From assembly GCA_963920635.1 (NCBI GenBank), contig OY987298.1, forward strand, positions 20,121,647-20,185,646: DNA of 64,000 nt. Direction: 5' to 3'. Below are positions 43,980 through 53,431 of this stretch, in pieces (position 1 is the first letter of the stretch; each line of letters begins with the position of its first letter). The notes beneath the pieces are model-generated. The model searched no databases. It saw nothing but the letters and a program-made list of their open reading frames with translations, and was not told where the DNA came from. Both the position numbers and the translations under genes were made by a program. The stretch comes from Pseudeuparius sepicola (Eukaryota > Arthropoda > Insecta > Coleoptera > Anthribidae).

Positions 43980-44821
43980 TATATATTATCAGAAAATTTT
44001 GCTGCGTAGGACAATTCCTAGTGCTAGTGCCCAACAAATCGTAAGATTTATTATATATTTTTGCTAACATAAATTTCCTTATGATGGCGATGGTCTGTTT
44101 ATAAGTTCAGCTTTTCGAATCAGTACCAACGAGTCCTTAGAATTCTTATTTCTCTACCTTATATGAACTTTACCCGATATTTTTGTTGTAAGTTGCGTCA
44201 CAAAAGAAATAAAATATCGTATAAAATTTTGTACTTGTATATATGTAGAGGGCGCTGAACACACACATTTTATCACTCTTATAAAATAGGTATAGGAGCG
44301 CTAAAAAATATATTTATAATGGTTGTAAAGCGCATATTTGGACAGGTTGTAATAATAGTTTCATAGACACACTTATAAAATAGTTTTTTAACTATTACAT
44401 AAAGATATTCTATTGAGATGATATAACCAGGTATAAGAATATGAACCGAAAGATTTTATAACTTGGGCCTTTTTTGGTTGTATACGTATTGTATTAGACC
44501 TGTAAAGGGCACTATAGGATTTTCATTGTTCTATTAGATATGTTATATAGCATTATAAAACTGATTTCGCTACTTGGGCGGGGTAAGGGAAATTTTTAGA
44601 ATATAATAATATGTATTTTTGTGAAAAATAAAATAATTTATTTCTCTAGAAAAAACAAGAAAATGTTTACCAAAACAAAATAAAAAACAAACTTAAATAA
44701 TAAACATAACAAAATAAAATCACAAGAAGAAACAATAATTCTTTAGATTTAAAAAATAATATACTTATCACAAAATGAAATCATATTTTTTCTTCTTTCG
44801 CGCAAACTGATCTTTTCTTCA

Positions 44822-45012
44822 TTTATGGGTACATTGCGATGTATATTTAATAGAGCTAAATTACTTAGTCTGTCTTGGACCATATTGGTACGTAACCACG
44901 TTTTAATTCTTTTAAGTCAAGAAAAATTTATTTCCGCCGATGCATTGCTTATCAGGAAACTGTCAAGTATGCTCAAAAATTTTCTTGCCGTTGTCGCGAT
45001 GCGACTTCGTAC
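44822..45012 (-). pseudogene. hAT transposase dimerisation-domain relic
   Basis: The minus strand reads SILDSFLISNASAEINFS, a TGA in place of Trp or similar, then LKRIKTWLRTNMVQDRLSNL and ALLNIHRNVPI. This is the C-terminal hAT dimerisation block (..AERSFS.L.RLK.WLR..M...RL..LALL..H). It is probably the enclosing 6.6-kb hAT's own transposase end. Confidence 0.75.
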
Positions 45013-45060
45013 TGGTGTTGCCAGAACAAGCTTTATTGAGAAACTGAGGAAAATATACTA

Positions 45061-45459
45061 AAAACGCTCTTTAATTGTGCGCTAGATTGTGACAGGTAAA
45101 TATTTCAAGTCCCTAGAATTCCATAAAGGGCGGCCATATTGATATTATTGATAGGTAACGGCGGCCAGGGCCGTAATCAACAGAATTTACATTTTACACA
45201 CACGAATCCTAAATTTAAATAGACAGAAATTAACATTAAACTCTGTTCTTTGAAGCACAGAAAAAGGCTATAGATAAAGTTTCTGTGTTTGAAGTTAGGT
45301 TAGAGCCACCGACACAGAGAAGTTAGGCATCTGTCACAAGTTCCGACATTTCTGCCGGACATGCTAAATATGTCGCTGTGGGCGCCCAAAACATTGCTGC
45401 CAACCTTGTATTACCAAATTAAGACATGTCATTTCTAGTGTACAATTAAAGAGCGTTTT
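45061..45459. mobile_element. TA-flanked MITE, AAAACGCTCTTTAATTGT ends
   Basis: 399 bp; the left end AAAACGCTCTTTAATTGT is matched inversely by ACAATTAAAGAGCGTTTT, with TA on each side. Non-coding. It lies between the hAT relic and the next hAT copy. Confidence 0.8.
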
Positions 45460-45660
45460 TAGATTACCTCACGGGCGTAGCCAGGATTTAGTTTTGGGGG
45501 GGGGGTTTAGTTTGAGAAGTAAATAAAACAACAAAAATATACTTACATGAAATTTAATATCTATATATTCATCCGAAAAACTACGACATATTTATAAAGT
45601 TCTTAACTTTAAATGAAATGGATAAATTAATTTCGTTCCTCTGCGCTAAATCTAAAACCA

Positions 45661-45902
45661 TTAAAGAAGAAATCTTCGGCTTTTTCTTTTAAATATATCC
45701 ACTACTTCATCTGCATGAATTTCTGTTCCATAGTGAATGTTCATTAGAGCCAAACCATTAAGTCTGTTTTCACTTGTAGTGTTTCGTAAATAGTTTTTCA
45801 GTCTCCTTAGGCTCGAGAAAGACCTTTCTGGGGTAGCAGTGGATACATGAATAGTAGCCAAGATTTGTAGTAATGTGTAAATATTAGGATAAAGGTTTTT
45901 AT
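45661..45902 (-). pseudogene. hAT dimerisation-domain fragment, middle copy
   Basis: Encodes KNLYPNIYTLLQILATIH, STATPERSFSSLRRLK and NGLALMNIH, ending SRRFLL and a stop. The open frame starts artificially in the inner element. It is the last exon-like part of a hAT transposase, nearly the same as the inner copy. Confidence 0.8.
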
Positions 45903-46212
45903 CACGGGCGTAGCCAAGGGGGGGGTTTCGGGGGTTCAAACCCCCCCCCCCGAAATAAGCAAAATATTACCTAATATTATACCGAAAAAATACGAGGAGT
46001 GAAGAGTTAAATTATTATTACGTTTGAATATATGTAGTAATAGTAGCGCCTAGCGCCATCTTTTGACGAGAGGCAGACGCAGTTGCAGCCGAACTATTTT
46101 GTATTGTAGGGACACTTTGCGTTGTTTCTCGATTATTCGCCACGCCCCTCGGTCGAAATGAGCGGAACTTTGTGGAAGTTCGTGGAAGTTTCTGGACGGC
46201 TACTGGGCTGCT

Positions 46213-46219
46213 ATATAAG
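46213..46219 (+). promoter_or_regulatory. TATA box of the inner hAT
   Basis: TATATAA in a GC-rich setting, about 190 bp before the first ATG of the coding relic (46409). Likely core promoter of the element. Confidence 0.5.
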
Positions 46220-46408
46220 CGGCGCCGCGGCGCGTGACCGCGCTTACGGCAGTATTGTTCCATGCGAACTCGAAGCGAATAAAAGTGAAAAGTGGTGAAC
46301 GAATAGTGAAGAGAATTAAGTGTACCGTGTAAGTGAGTAATTTTAGTGCGCTGTTATTCGATGACCTTGTTAAGGATAGATACGTGAATCATTATTACTG
46401 TCGAAAAA

Positions 46409-46841
46409 TGGAGGGGAAAAAAAAGGAAGGGTGATAAACTTAAAGGTATGGACTACTGGAAAAAGTGGTGTAGTCAAGGTCAAGGGGTTTCTAATAAAGA
46501 AACAAATTTGGATTTAGCTATCAAAGCTTCAGCTACCTTGCATGCTGATAAGAAGACTGCCTACCCCGAAATCTAGTTTGGAATGCCTAGATATGTGCGA
46601 TAAAAACCTTTATCCTAATATTTACACATTACTACAAATCTTGGCTACCATTCCTGTATCTACTGCTACTCCAGAAAGGTCTTTCTCGAGCCTAAGGAGA
46701 CTGAAAAACTATTTACGAAACACTACAAGTGAAAACAGACTTAATGGTTTGGCTCTAATGAACATTCACTATGGAACAGAAATTCATGCAGATGAAGTAG
46801 TGGATATATTTAAAAGAAAAAGCCGAAGATTTCTTCTTTAA
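46409..46841 (+). pseudogene. Deleted hAT transposase gene, inner copy
   Basis: The coding start near 46409 is frameshifted in an A run; a following stretch reads GMDYWKKWCSQGQGVSNKE and IKASATLHADK. It then joins directly, in another frame (46542-46841), to DKNLYPNIYTLLQILATIP, STATPERSFSSLRRLK and NGLALMNIHYG, ending SRRFLL. The whole catalytic core is deleted. The dimerisation block is intact. It cannot make a transposase. Confidence 0.8.
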
Positions 46842-47364
46842 TGGTTTTAGATTTAGCGCAGAGGAACGAAATTAATTTATCTATTTCATTTAAAGTTAAG
46901 AACTTTATAAATATGTCGTAGTTTTTCGGATGAATATATAGATATTAAATTTCATGTAAGTATATTTTTGTTGTTTTATTTACTTCTCAAACTAACCCCC
47001 CCCCCCAAAACTAAATCCTGGCTACGCCCGTGGTTTTTATCGCACATATCTAGGCATTCCAAACTAGATTTCGGGGTAGGCAAGTTCGGCTGCAACTGCG
47101 TCTGCCTCTCGTCAAAAGATGGCGCTAGGCGCTACTATTACTACATATATTCAAACGTAATAATAATTTAACTCTTCACTCCTCGTATTTTTTCGGTATA
47201 ATATTAGGTAATATTTTGCTTATTTCGGGGGGGGTTTGAACCCCCGAAACCTCCCCCTTGGCTACGCCCGTGGATTACCTAATAATACTCCGGTTGTAAT
47301 AATGGTTGTAGAAAAAGGGGGGTGGCGGTCGCCCCCCCCCCTTGTATCCGCCACTGATTCCACT

Positions 47365-48004
47365 CCGCTATCTTTCGTAGCAAGCATGAAGACGCCAATT
47401 TCAATTTATTTTATGCAGCTTTTCGAATCAACTCCTCCAGAACTCGCCCAACAATAAATTTGATCTTACCTAAAGTTTCAATTTCTCGAATGAATAATAC
47501 CCCCCTCAAAAGAATTAGTGCACTCCTGAAAAGAATAAAGCAATGGTCTTCTGCGATTTTAGTATTTCTTTAGCCGCAGCTTCACTTTCAGTGATTTCAG
47601 GTGTATCATTGAAAATAATGTGGACTAATTAGGTACTTGGACGGACATACAAATATGGAACTACGAGTAAAACTGCTATAATAGTTGGTATAACGCGTAA
47701 GTAGTAAGTAGGTAAGTATACATACTTATTTAAATTTTGGAATTTTAAAAAGGATAATTACAAATTCAGAGGGTCAGGATGCGTAGCCAAACATTGCACG
47801 TTGCTCCAAAATTGGTTTCTAAAATCTTCTTCAAATAAATTTCTTCGACATTGCTTTAAAAAACCTTAATTCTCAAACGCAAAATCGGTCTTTGGGTTAT
47901 TGGTTATGCTAAAATAAAAATAAAATAAATTCTCATTTTTGCCGTCGTTAAGTATTACCTCTGAATATCAATGGTATTATCTAAGTGTATAACAGCATAG
48001 TATA
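47365..48004. other. Intron sequence, no recognised gene
   Basis: Nothing supported between the hAT duplication and the next foldback element. Confidence 0.35.
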
Positions 48005-49528
48005 CCGGGTGACTTTTTTTATGATCAGTATGGGGATCTCGGAAACTAGCGGAGATAGAAGGATGGTTAAATAGGGAGAGAATTGCAGTTTCCTGGTCCC
48101 AATTTAATGCACCATGAGGATTTTTGAAAAAAGTCATGACTTATTAGATATTTTGAAAAAAACGAAATTTTGGATTTATTCTTATCCATCTAGCTTCGTT
48201 GTTTCTGATTTTAAATAGAAGGTGTAAATACCAAAGTTAGAGGAAATTGTGTTCCCAATGCGGTTATCATGTCCTACTTTCCGTGACAGCTGCCATTTTC
48301 GAGATATTGTCACACCGGGCTGGGAATGCCCTGTGTGTGCCGCGAGAGAACCCTGTTGTCCCTCGCGACTTGCCGGGGATCTTTGAGGGGGACGCCTGGC
48401 AGTGGATGCTGGACGTACGTAATCCCAGGAGAACACACGCGTTACTAACGACACGAGGTAATTATAAAAACTTGGTTTTATTCAGACGACTCACAGTATG
48501 ACTCTTAGGACACCGAGTAGGACACGCATCCTGGCGATCAGGGCGGCGACTCGGACGGGCGAGGGAGGCAGGCTTTTCGCGACCGTTCGGACCTACGGCG
48601 AGCGGGCCGCCGATCCGGGGAACCGGGCTTCTCAGAAGCCGGGAACCCTCAACTACCCCAGCGCTCCAAGGGTGGCGAACACGCCGATGCCCTTGCAGCT
48701 AACTAGGGGGAACTCCACCTGTTTCGACCCCGGTGGCGAACACGCCGATGCCTTGGTCTCCACAGGGGAGTAGTCGAGGATCTAGTGGCGACTAAGAAGC
48801 CGATGCCACTGATGTCCAGCTCTTGGCTGGCCCGAATTTATACCCGTCGATTCTGCCGAATCGGCGGTGGACTTTGATCTGTTATTGTTACTACTTGTAA
48901 ATTGTTCCTCCTATTTACATTATCGACTTCCCCTTGTATACATTGATGAGGATGTTTTCTAAACATTTTAGTAATTAGGGTCACCCGCCTCCAGGTGTAA
49001 AAATAATTAGTTTGACTATTTGAACATAGATGGTTAGTGTCACTTTTGTGACAATATCACACAAACTTGTGTTTTTTTAAGTCGAAACCATAGTTATTTC
49101 CGTTATTTTTTTGAATAACCATATCCAGTACCTATTCTATCGTCGGAAAGCTAAAAAAATGCCTGATTTTTTGAGACGATGGCCAACTATGGTTTCTATT
49201 AAAAAAAAAACAAAAGTTTGCGTCATTTCTCGAAAATGACAGCTGGCACGGAAAGTAGGGCATGATAACCCCATTGGGGACACAAATCCCTTCAACTTTG
49301 GTTTTTACACTTTTTATCCAAAATCAGAAACAACGAAGCTAGAGGGATTGGAATAATTCGCCAAAAGTTCATTTTTTCAAAATATCTAGTAAGCCATGAC
49401 TTTTTTCAAAAATACACAAGGCGCATTAAATTGAGCCCAGAAAATTGTTATTCTTTCCCCATTTAACTTTCCTTCCATCTCCGCTAGTTTCCGAGATCCC
49501 CATACTGATCATAAAAAAACACACCCTG
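48005..49528. mobile_element. Foldback element split by a solo LTR
   Basis: Left end CCGGGTGACTTTTTTTATGA (TA before), right end the inverse of CAGGGTGTGTTTTTTTATGA (TA after). The arms mirror each other (GATCTCGGAAACTAGCGGAG near both ends; CGAAAATGACAGCTG at 49237). The solo LTR at 48308-49053 interrupts the left arm; without it and one duplication the element is about 774 bp. Confidence 0.85.
48308..49053 (-). mobile_element. Solo LTR (746 bp)
   Basis: Starts TGTCACACCGGG and ends TTTTGTGACA, with ATAT on both sides (48304-48307, 49054-49057). On the minus strand TATAAAT is at 48836-48842 and AATAAA at about 48477-48482. A GC-rich part holds three imperfect copies of GGTGGCGAACACGCCGATGCC (48672-48809). 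The uninterrupted site is preserved in the other arm of the hairpin. A 4-bp duplication fits gypsy or BEL types. Confidence 0.85.
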
Positions 49529-50680
49529 TATAAGGACAGTGACTATAGAAAGTAATCCCTGATAGGGATTAATTCATTATAGAATTTTAGAACTTTAAAG
49601 TTTTCAGAGAAAATTAGTTCTTGACTAAATGTTGAACTGTACAGCATTGACATTAGTTTGCCAATAAACATTGTATTGTTATTGTTTCCATGGCAATCTT
49701 CGTTAAAATTAGAATAAAACAGATAAACGTCCATAACTTTAATATTTTGCAAAATAATCCTATCGTCGGAAAGCATAAAAAATGCTCGATTTTATGAGAT
49801 ATATTCAACCATGGTGCAACGTGCACGTGTTATAGGAACAGAATCCCCTGTATTTACACTTTTTTTTGTATTAGTTTTTATTTTTTCCGCAAAAAGCTAT
49901 GTCTCCCCTGGGCGTTTTTTTTTGCGAGAAAAAAGTAACCAAACGTAGAATGGGTAATTATGCAATGAATATGATTTGATATGCATCCTAGGCTAGGACG
50001 GATATGAAATCGAAATTAACCTATCATAATTAAGCTTTTCTCCGGCGCGTGTTGATGATTTTACAAATCAAATATCAAGCAAACCTTGAATTTATTTTAT
50101 TCCAAAAAATTAGTAATATTACCAAATTATCTTTGGCAATAACAAATGTTTACATGATTTTGATGGTTCTACAGATAGAAGAAAGATTTTGTTTTAGCGG
50201 CACAAAATGAGTCCACATTCTCGATACCTATATACCTATATATATTTTTTATAAAAATAAAAATTACACAAAATAAGCTCCAAATTGATTACTTTTATAA
50301 TGTGAGGAAAAGTAAAAGGAACGTTTTGTGAAAAAAGCGGGAGTTTCGGGTCAAAAGGAGGCACTGCGCGGCGTATAAAGAAAGTGAAAAGTGTATATAA
50401 AATAAATTGCAATCCAATATATCGCACACGCGCCGTAAACGTAGGTAATGGAATACTTCAAAGGTTTGGAATTACGAGAAAAACAAAAAGTAATGGGACC
50501 TTTGCCGCGGCTAGACTCAAATATATATACAAATATGACTTTCACAAGCGCTACGGAAACTTTTTTGAAAGATTGAACCCGATTTGGGGATGTGGTATAG
50601 GTTTACCGTTATTCTATTTGAATAAAGAATCCCAGGAAGGAGTCAAAGCTCTATGTGTATTATAAAATATGTGAGACGGA
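49529..50680. other. Intron sequence, no recognised gene
   Basis: Small open frames, for example 50384-50665, show no domain. Nothing supported. Confidence 0.35.
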
Positions 50681-51130
50681 AGTAGTATAGCAAAGGGGAT
50701 TCTGGAGCGGAAGTGACGTCACAATATGGCCGCCAAGGCGGGAAATTTGAAAAGCGACTCGAAAAGACTCGAAAGGCGTTTTGAAAAACATCTAAGCGAC
50801 TCGAAAAACGTTTAAACGACTCTGAAAACATCTAAACGACTCTCAAAACGACTAGTCGTTTTAAGAGTCGTTTAGTCGTTTTTAGAGACGCTTAGATGTT
50901 TTTGAGACGCTTAGACGTTTTTCAAAACGCTTTTCGAGTCGTTTTGTCGTTTGTTCAAGTCGTCTAGTTGTTTTTCCGAGTCGTCTAGTCGCTTGTTCAA
51001 GTCGTTTAGACGTTTTTCGAGTCGCTTAGATGTTTTTCAAAATGCCTTTCGAGTCGCTTTTCAAATTTCCCGCCTTGGCGGCCATCTTGTGACGTCACTT
51101 CCGCTCCAGAATCCCCTTTGCTATACTACT
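50681..51130. mobile_element. 450-bp hairpin element with iterated CGACTCGAAAA units
   Basis: Begins AGTAGTATAGCAAAGGGG and ends with the inverse. The 6-bp sequence GACGGA flanks both sides (50675-50680, 51131-51136). The outer arms (about 85 bp) are nearly perfect and include TGACGTCA and GGCCGCCAAGGCGGG. The centre consists of about fifteen degenerate units built on CGACTCGAAAAACGTTTA, inverse in the right half. Confidence 0.88.
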
Positions 51131-51807
51131 GACGGAAATCGCCCTGGGTAGTAACCAAGTTTTGAAACAATATTTTGATATCTAACACGGTGATAGGTGT
51201 CAGTATGTGATATTTACATACTTTTTCGAGTTATTATGCTTAGCTATGCGGCTTGTGGCATTTTCCTGACCGCCAAAACTAAAATGTTTGAGGATAATAT
51301 TCCATATCAAATTAACTTTTGAGGCCATGCACCAAAGTGGCATAGGCGTTTGTGTAGGTACCTACTGCTTTATAATTGGAAATTTAAAATTAGAATTGCT
51401 GTAGTATCAAGGATTCCTAAACTTAAAGACGTAAGCGTGCCTTATAATTTTTTGCCTGTATTGTAGGTACCGATTTCACGAAATATGAGAACTACTGCCT
51501 CCATTAGTTTGCGCGCCACTGTAAAAACGGAAACGTCATCATCATATGCAGACTGTCCCGGTCCAGCATTTGCTCCTTCCTGGGGTTCTTTATTTGAAGG
51601 TTATTATTCTACTTATCATTTGGTTACTTGAACATTTTTTGCCAAGGTTTTAAACTTAATAAATCATTTTATTTTCATCTTCCGATGATCTTCACCTTTT
51701 CGATTTCGAACGAGGCCAAAACGAAATATGACAAAAATAGAAAACCCGTTTTTTCTGCCCTTAGAAAATACCCTAGAATACTTTCGAATAAATCAAAGAA
51801 CACTCAC
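51131..51807. other. Intron sequence, no recognised gene
   Basis: AT-rich; nothing supported before the donor of the next exon. Confidence 0.4.
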
Positions 51808-51964
51808 AGACAACGTTCAGCTTCAGAGAGTCCTCTTGGCTGTAACCTATCAGCTTGGTGTTGGAGCCAGTGCACTTTAATATCGTCTGATCATCTTCAG
51901 GGACTGGCGCAAAAGTGACTGAACTAATCACTGTTGCCGTTTCATTCGTAACTTCTTCGTTTAT
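51808..51964 (-). CDS. Side-like Ig gene, exon (second half of an Ig domain)
   Basis: 157 bp. Acceptor TTTTCTATTCTAG and donor GTGAGT from 51807. Phase 0 in, phase 1 out. It encodes INEEVTNETATVISSVTF, then PVPEDDQTILKCTGSN and EDSLKLNVV. The pattern S..F.P.PEDD...L.C..N is the usual second half of a Side-family Ig domain. It joins to the exon ending RRGK at 52106, and its final T completes a TAC codon with the exon at 20410. Confidence 0.92.
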
Positions 51965-52105
51965 CTAGAATAGAAAATCAATTATGCATCTTTTCACTTT
52001 TTTAATGCAGTAATAATTATTGGTGTCTCATTTGAATTTGAAGTATGTTTCGTCTTGTTAAGTTGAGCTCTCAATATTATTGACCTGTAACAATTTTGTG
52101 TTTAC

Positions 52106-52251
52106 CTTTCCTCTTCGAAATGGACGGTTGTCTCTAGTCCAAGTGACCTCTGCCTTGGGTTTTGAACCAGTAACTTCACAGTGGATGGTGATGTCTTCAT
52201 TAGCTACCAACTGGCGAGGTTTGATCGGTATGATGACAGTTTGGGGCCGAA
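52106..52251 (-). CDS. Side-like Ig gene, exon (first half of an Ig domain)
   Basis: 146 bp. Acceptor CTTATAG above 52251 and donor GTAAAC from 52105. Phase 1 in, phase 0 out. It encodes (L)RPQTVIIPIKPRQLVANE, ITIHCEVTGSKPKAEVTW and RDNRPFRRGK. The HCEVTGSKPKAEVTW block is the B-C strand region of an Ig domain. The intron to the next exon is only 141 bp. Confidence 0.92.
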
Positions 52252-52353
52252 CTATAAGTAGGGAAGAGAAAGGTAGGTGCGGATATATTTTCAAAATTCA
52301 AAAATAGTTTTCCATCCGGCATTTGCGCCACTCTTTCTATCTGGTATACTTAC

Positions 52354-52557
52354 GCAGCATATCGAGACGGACGGACTTCTCAGTGGGCATCATCAGTTTC
52401 GTGTTGCTTGCCTGGCAACGGTAGAGCGAGTTGAGGTGGGCCCTTGTCAGCGATCTCGCCTCGAGGCGGTTCACCACCACATTGCCACCTACAGATTCCA
52501 CGTGGCCTTCGGCAAGGCGGTCGTCCACGAACCAAGACACCGTCGGGCTGGGTCTGC
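52354..52557 (-). CDS. Side-like Ig gene, exon (Ig domain, upstream)
   Basis: 204 bp. Acceptor TTTTTTTTTGCAG and donor GTAAGT from 52353. Phase 1 in, phase 1 out. It encodes (G)GRPSPTVSWFVDD, NRLEARSLTRAHLN, LYRCQASNTKLM and VRLDML. The GRPSPTVSWF start and LYRCQASN show the C to G strands of an Ig domain; the B-strand Cys would be in the missing exon upstream. The next exon up was not found. A foldback element starts 60 bp upstream of its acceptor. Confidence 0.92.
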
Positions 52558-52616
52558 CTGCAAAAAAAAATTATAATGTTATTACGTACATCGTCCATTC
52601 ACACTTGGAGCTTGTA

Positions 52617-53431
52617 CAGGGTGATCCAAACTCGACGCCCCAGGCCTACAGCGGGAACACGAAAACTCAAAATAAAATTTAGAAAAGGGGTTCCTTAATG
52701 GGACATACTAAGGTCAAATTTTGACCGAAAATTAGCTTTTTTGATGTTTGGGAAAATGGCCGCTGTGCTGTCATTGATATTATTTTCCCAGAAATATACC
52801 AGTTTTTGTCTACATATGGAAAGTCCTTACCATTCTCAACAACTTTTGTAAGAAAAGATTTTCTGTATCTTTTATCATCCAAAATATACAGAGTATGTTC
52901 GGGTACCTTGCAGACCCTTAAATTTATTCAACTGGAATATTTTTATTTTTTTGTAACAAACAATAATAACAAAAACAAGTTAGTAACAAGCACAATCCAG
53001 AAATTTAAAAAATATTCTAGTTGAATAAATTTAAAGGTGCGCAAGGCCCTCTAACATACTCTTAAATAATTTATGCCTAGCAATTGTTTCCATGGCTAGC
53101 TAGAGTTCGGAAAATGATTAGAAAATATTCCATGCTTTTTTACATACTTGACCCTGTATATTTTGAACAATAAAAGATACAGAAAATCTTTCCCTACAAA
53201 AGTTGTTAAGGATGATAAGGACTTTCAATATATAGAGAAAAACTGGTATGTTTCCGGGAAAATAATATCGATGACGTCACAGCGGCCATTTTCCCAAACA
53301 TCAAAAAAGCTCATTTTCGGTCAAAATTGGACCTTAGTATGTCCCATTTAAAAACCCCTTTTCGAAATTTTATTTTGAGTTTTCGTATGTTCCCGCTGTA
53401 GGCCTGGGGCGTCGAGTTTGGATCACCCTAC
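52617..53431. mobile_element. Foldback element, CAGGGTGATCCAAACTCG ends
   Basis: About 815 bp. Left end CAGGGTGATCCAAACTCGA after TA; the right end is the inverse with a change (CACCCTA). The arms match through AAAATGGCCGC and ACAGAAAATC segments. It lies in the intron just upstream of the exon at 52354-52557. Confidence 0.8.

Larger units (their letters stand above)
40865..44577. mobile_element. 3.7-kb TIR element inside the hAT, CCCAAGTAGC ends
   Basis: The left end CCCAAGTAGCAAAAT at 40865 is matched by the inverse ATTTCGCTACTTGGG near 44577. The interior is AT-rich with many TATAAAA-type words and no clear frame; a weak plus-strand coding-like stretch is near 41690-41815. It contains a perfect hairpin with a hammerhead motif and a foldback element. 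No target duplication established. Confidence 0.5.
45903..47032 (+). mobile_element. hAT element (innermost layer)
   Basis: 1,130 bp, 5' end CACGGGCGTAGCCAAGG, 3' end CCTGGCTACGCCCGTG. The 8-bp duplication GTTTTTAT is at 45895-45902 and 47033-47040. It has a TATA box at 46213-46219, a short coding start and the C-terminal hAT block, but the middle of the transposase is deleted. It inserted, in opposite orientation, into a close relative. Confidence 0.92.
45470..47272 (-). mobile_element. hAT element (middle layer of the nest)
   Basis: The 3' end CACGGGCGTAGCCAGG is at 45470; the 5' end is the inverse of CACGGGCGTAGCCAAGG at 47272. The 8-bp duplication GATTACCT is at 45462-45469 and 47273-47280. 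Its own sequence is 45470-45902 plus 47041-47272, an internally deleted copy with the C-terminal dimerisation block (minus, about 45661-45902: STATPERSFSSLRRLKNYL). It is split by the inner hAT. Confidence 0.9.
40799..47356. mobile_element. 6.6-kb hAT element with nested insertions
   Basis: Left end CAGAGGCGGATCCAGG, right end CCTTGTATCCGCCACTG (inverse CAGTGGCGGATACAAGG). The 8-bp duplication ATTCCACT lies at 40791-40798 and 47357-47364. A minus-strand hAT dimerisation-domain relic is inside (44822-45012). It has collected a 3.7-kb TIR element, a TA-flanked MITE and two smaller hAT copies. Without these the element would be far shorter, so its own coding region is mostly lost. Confidence 0.85.
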
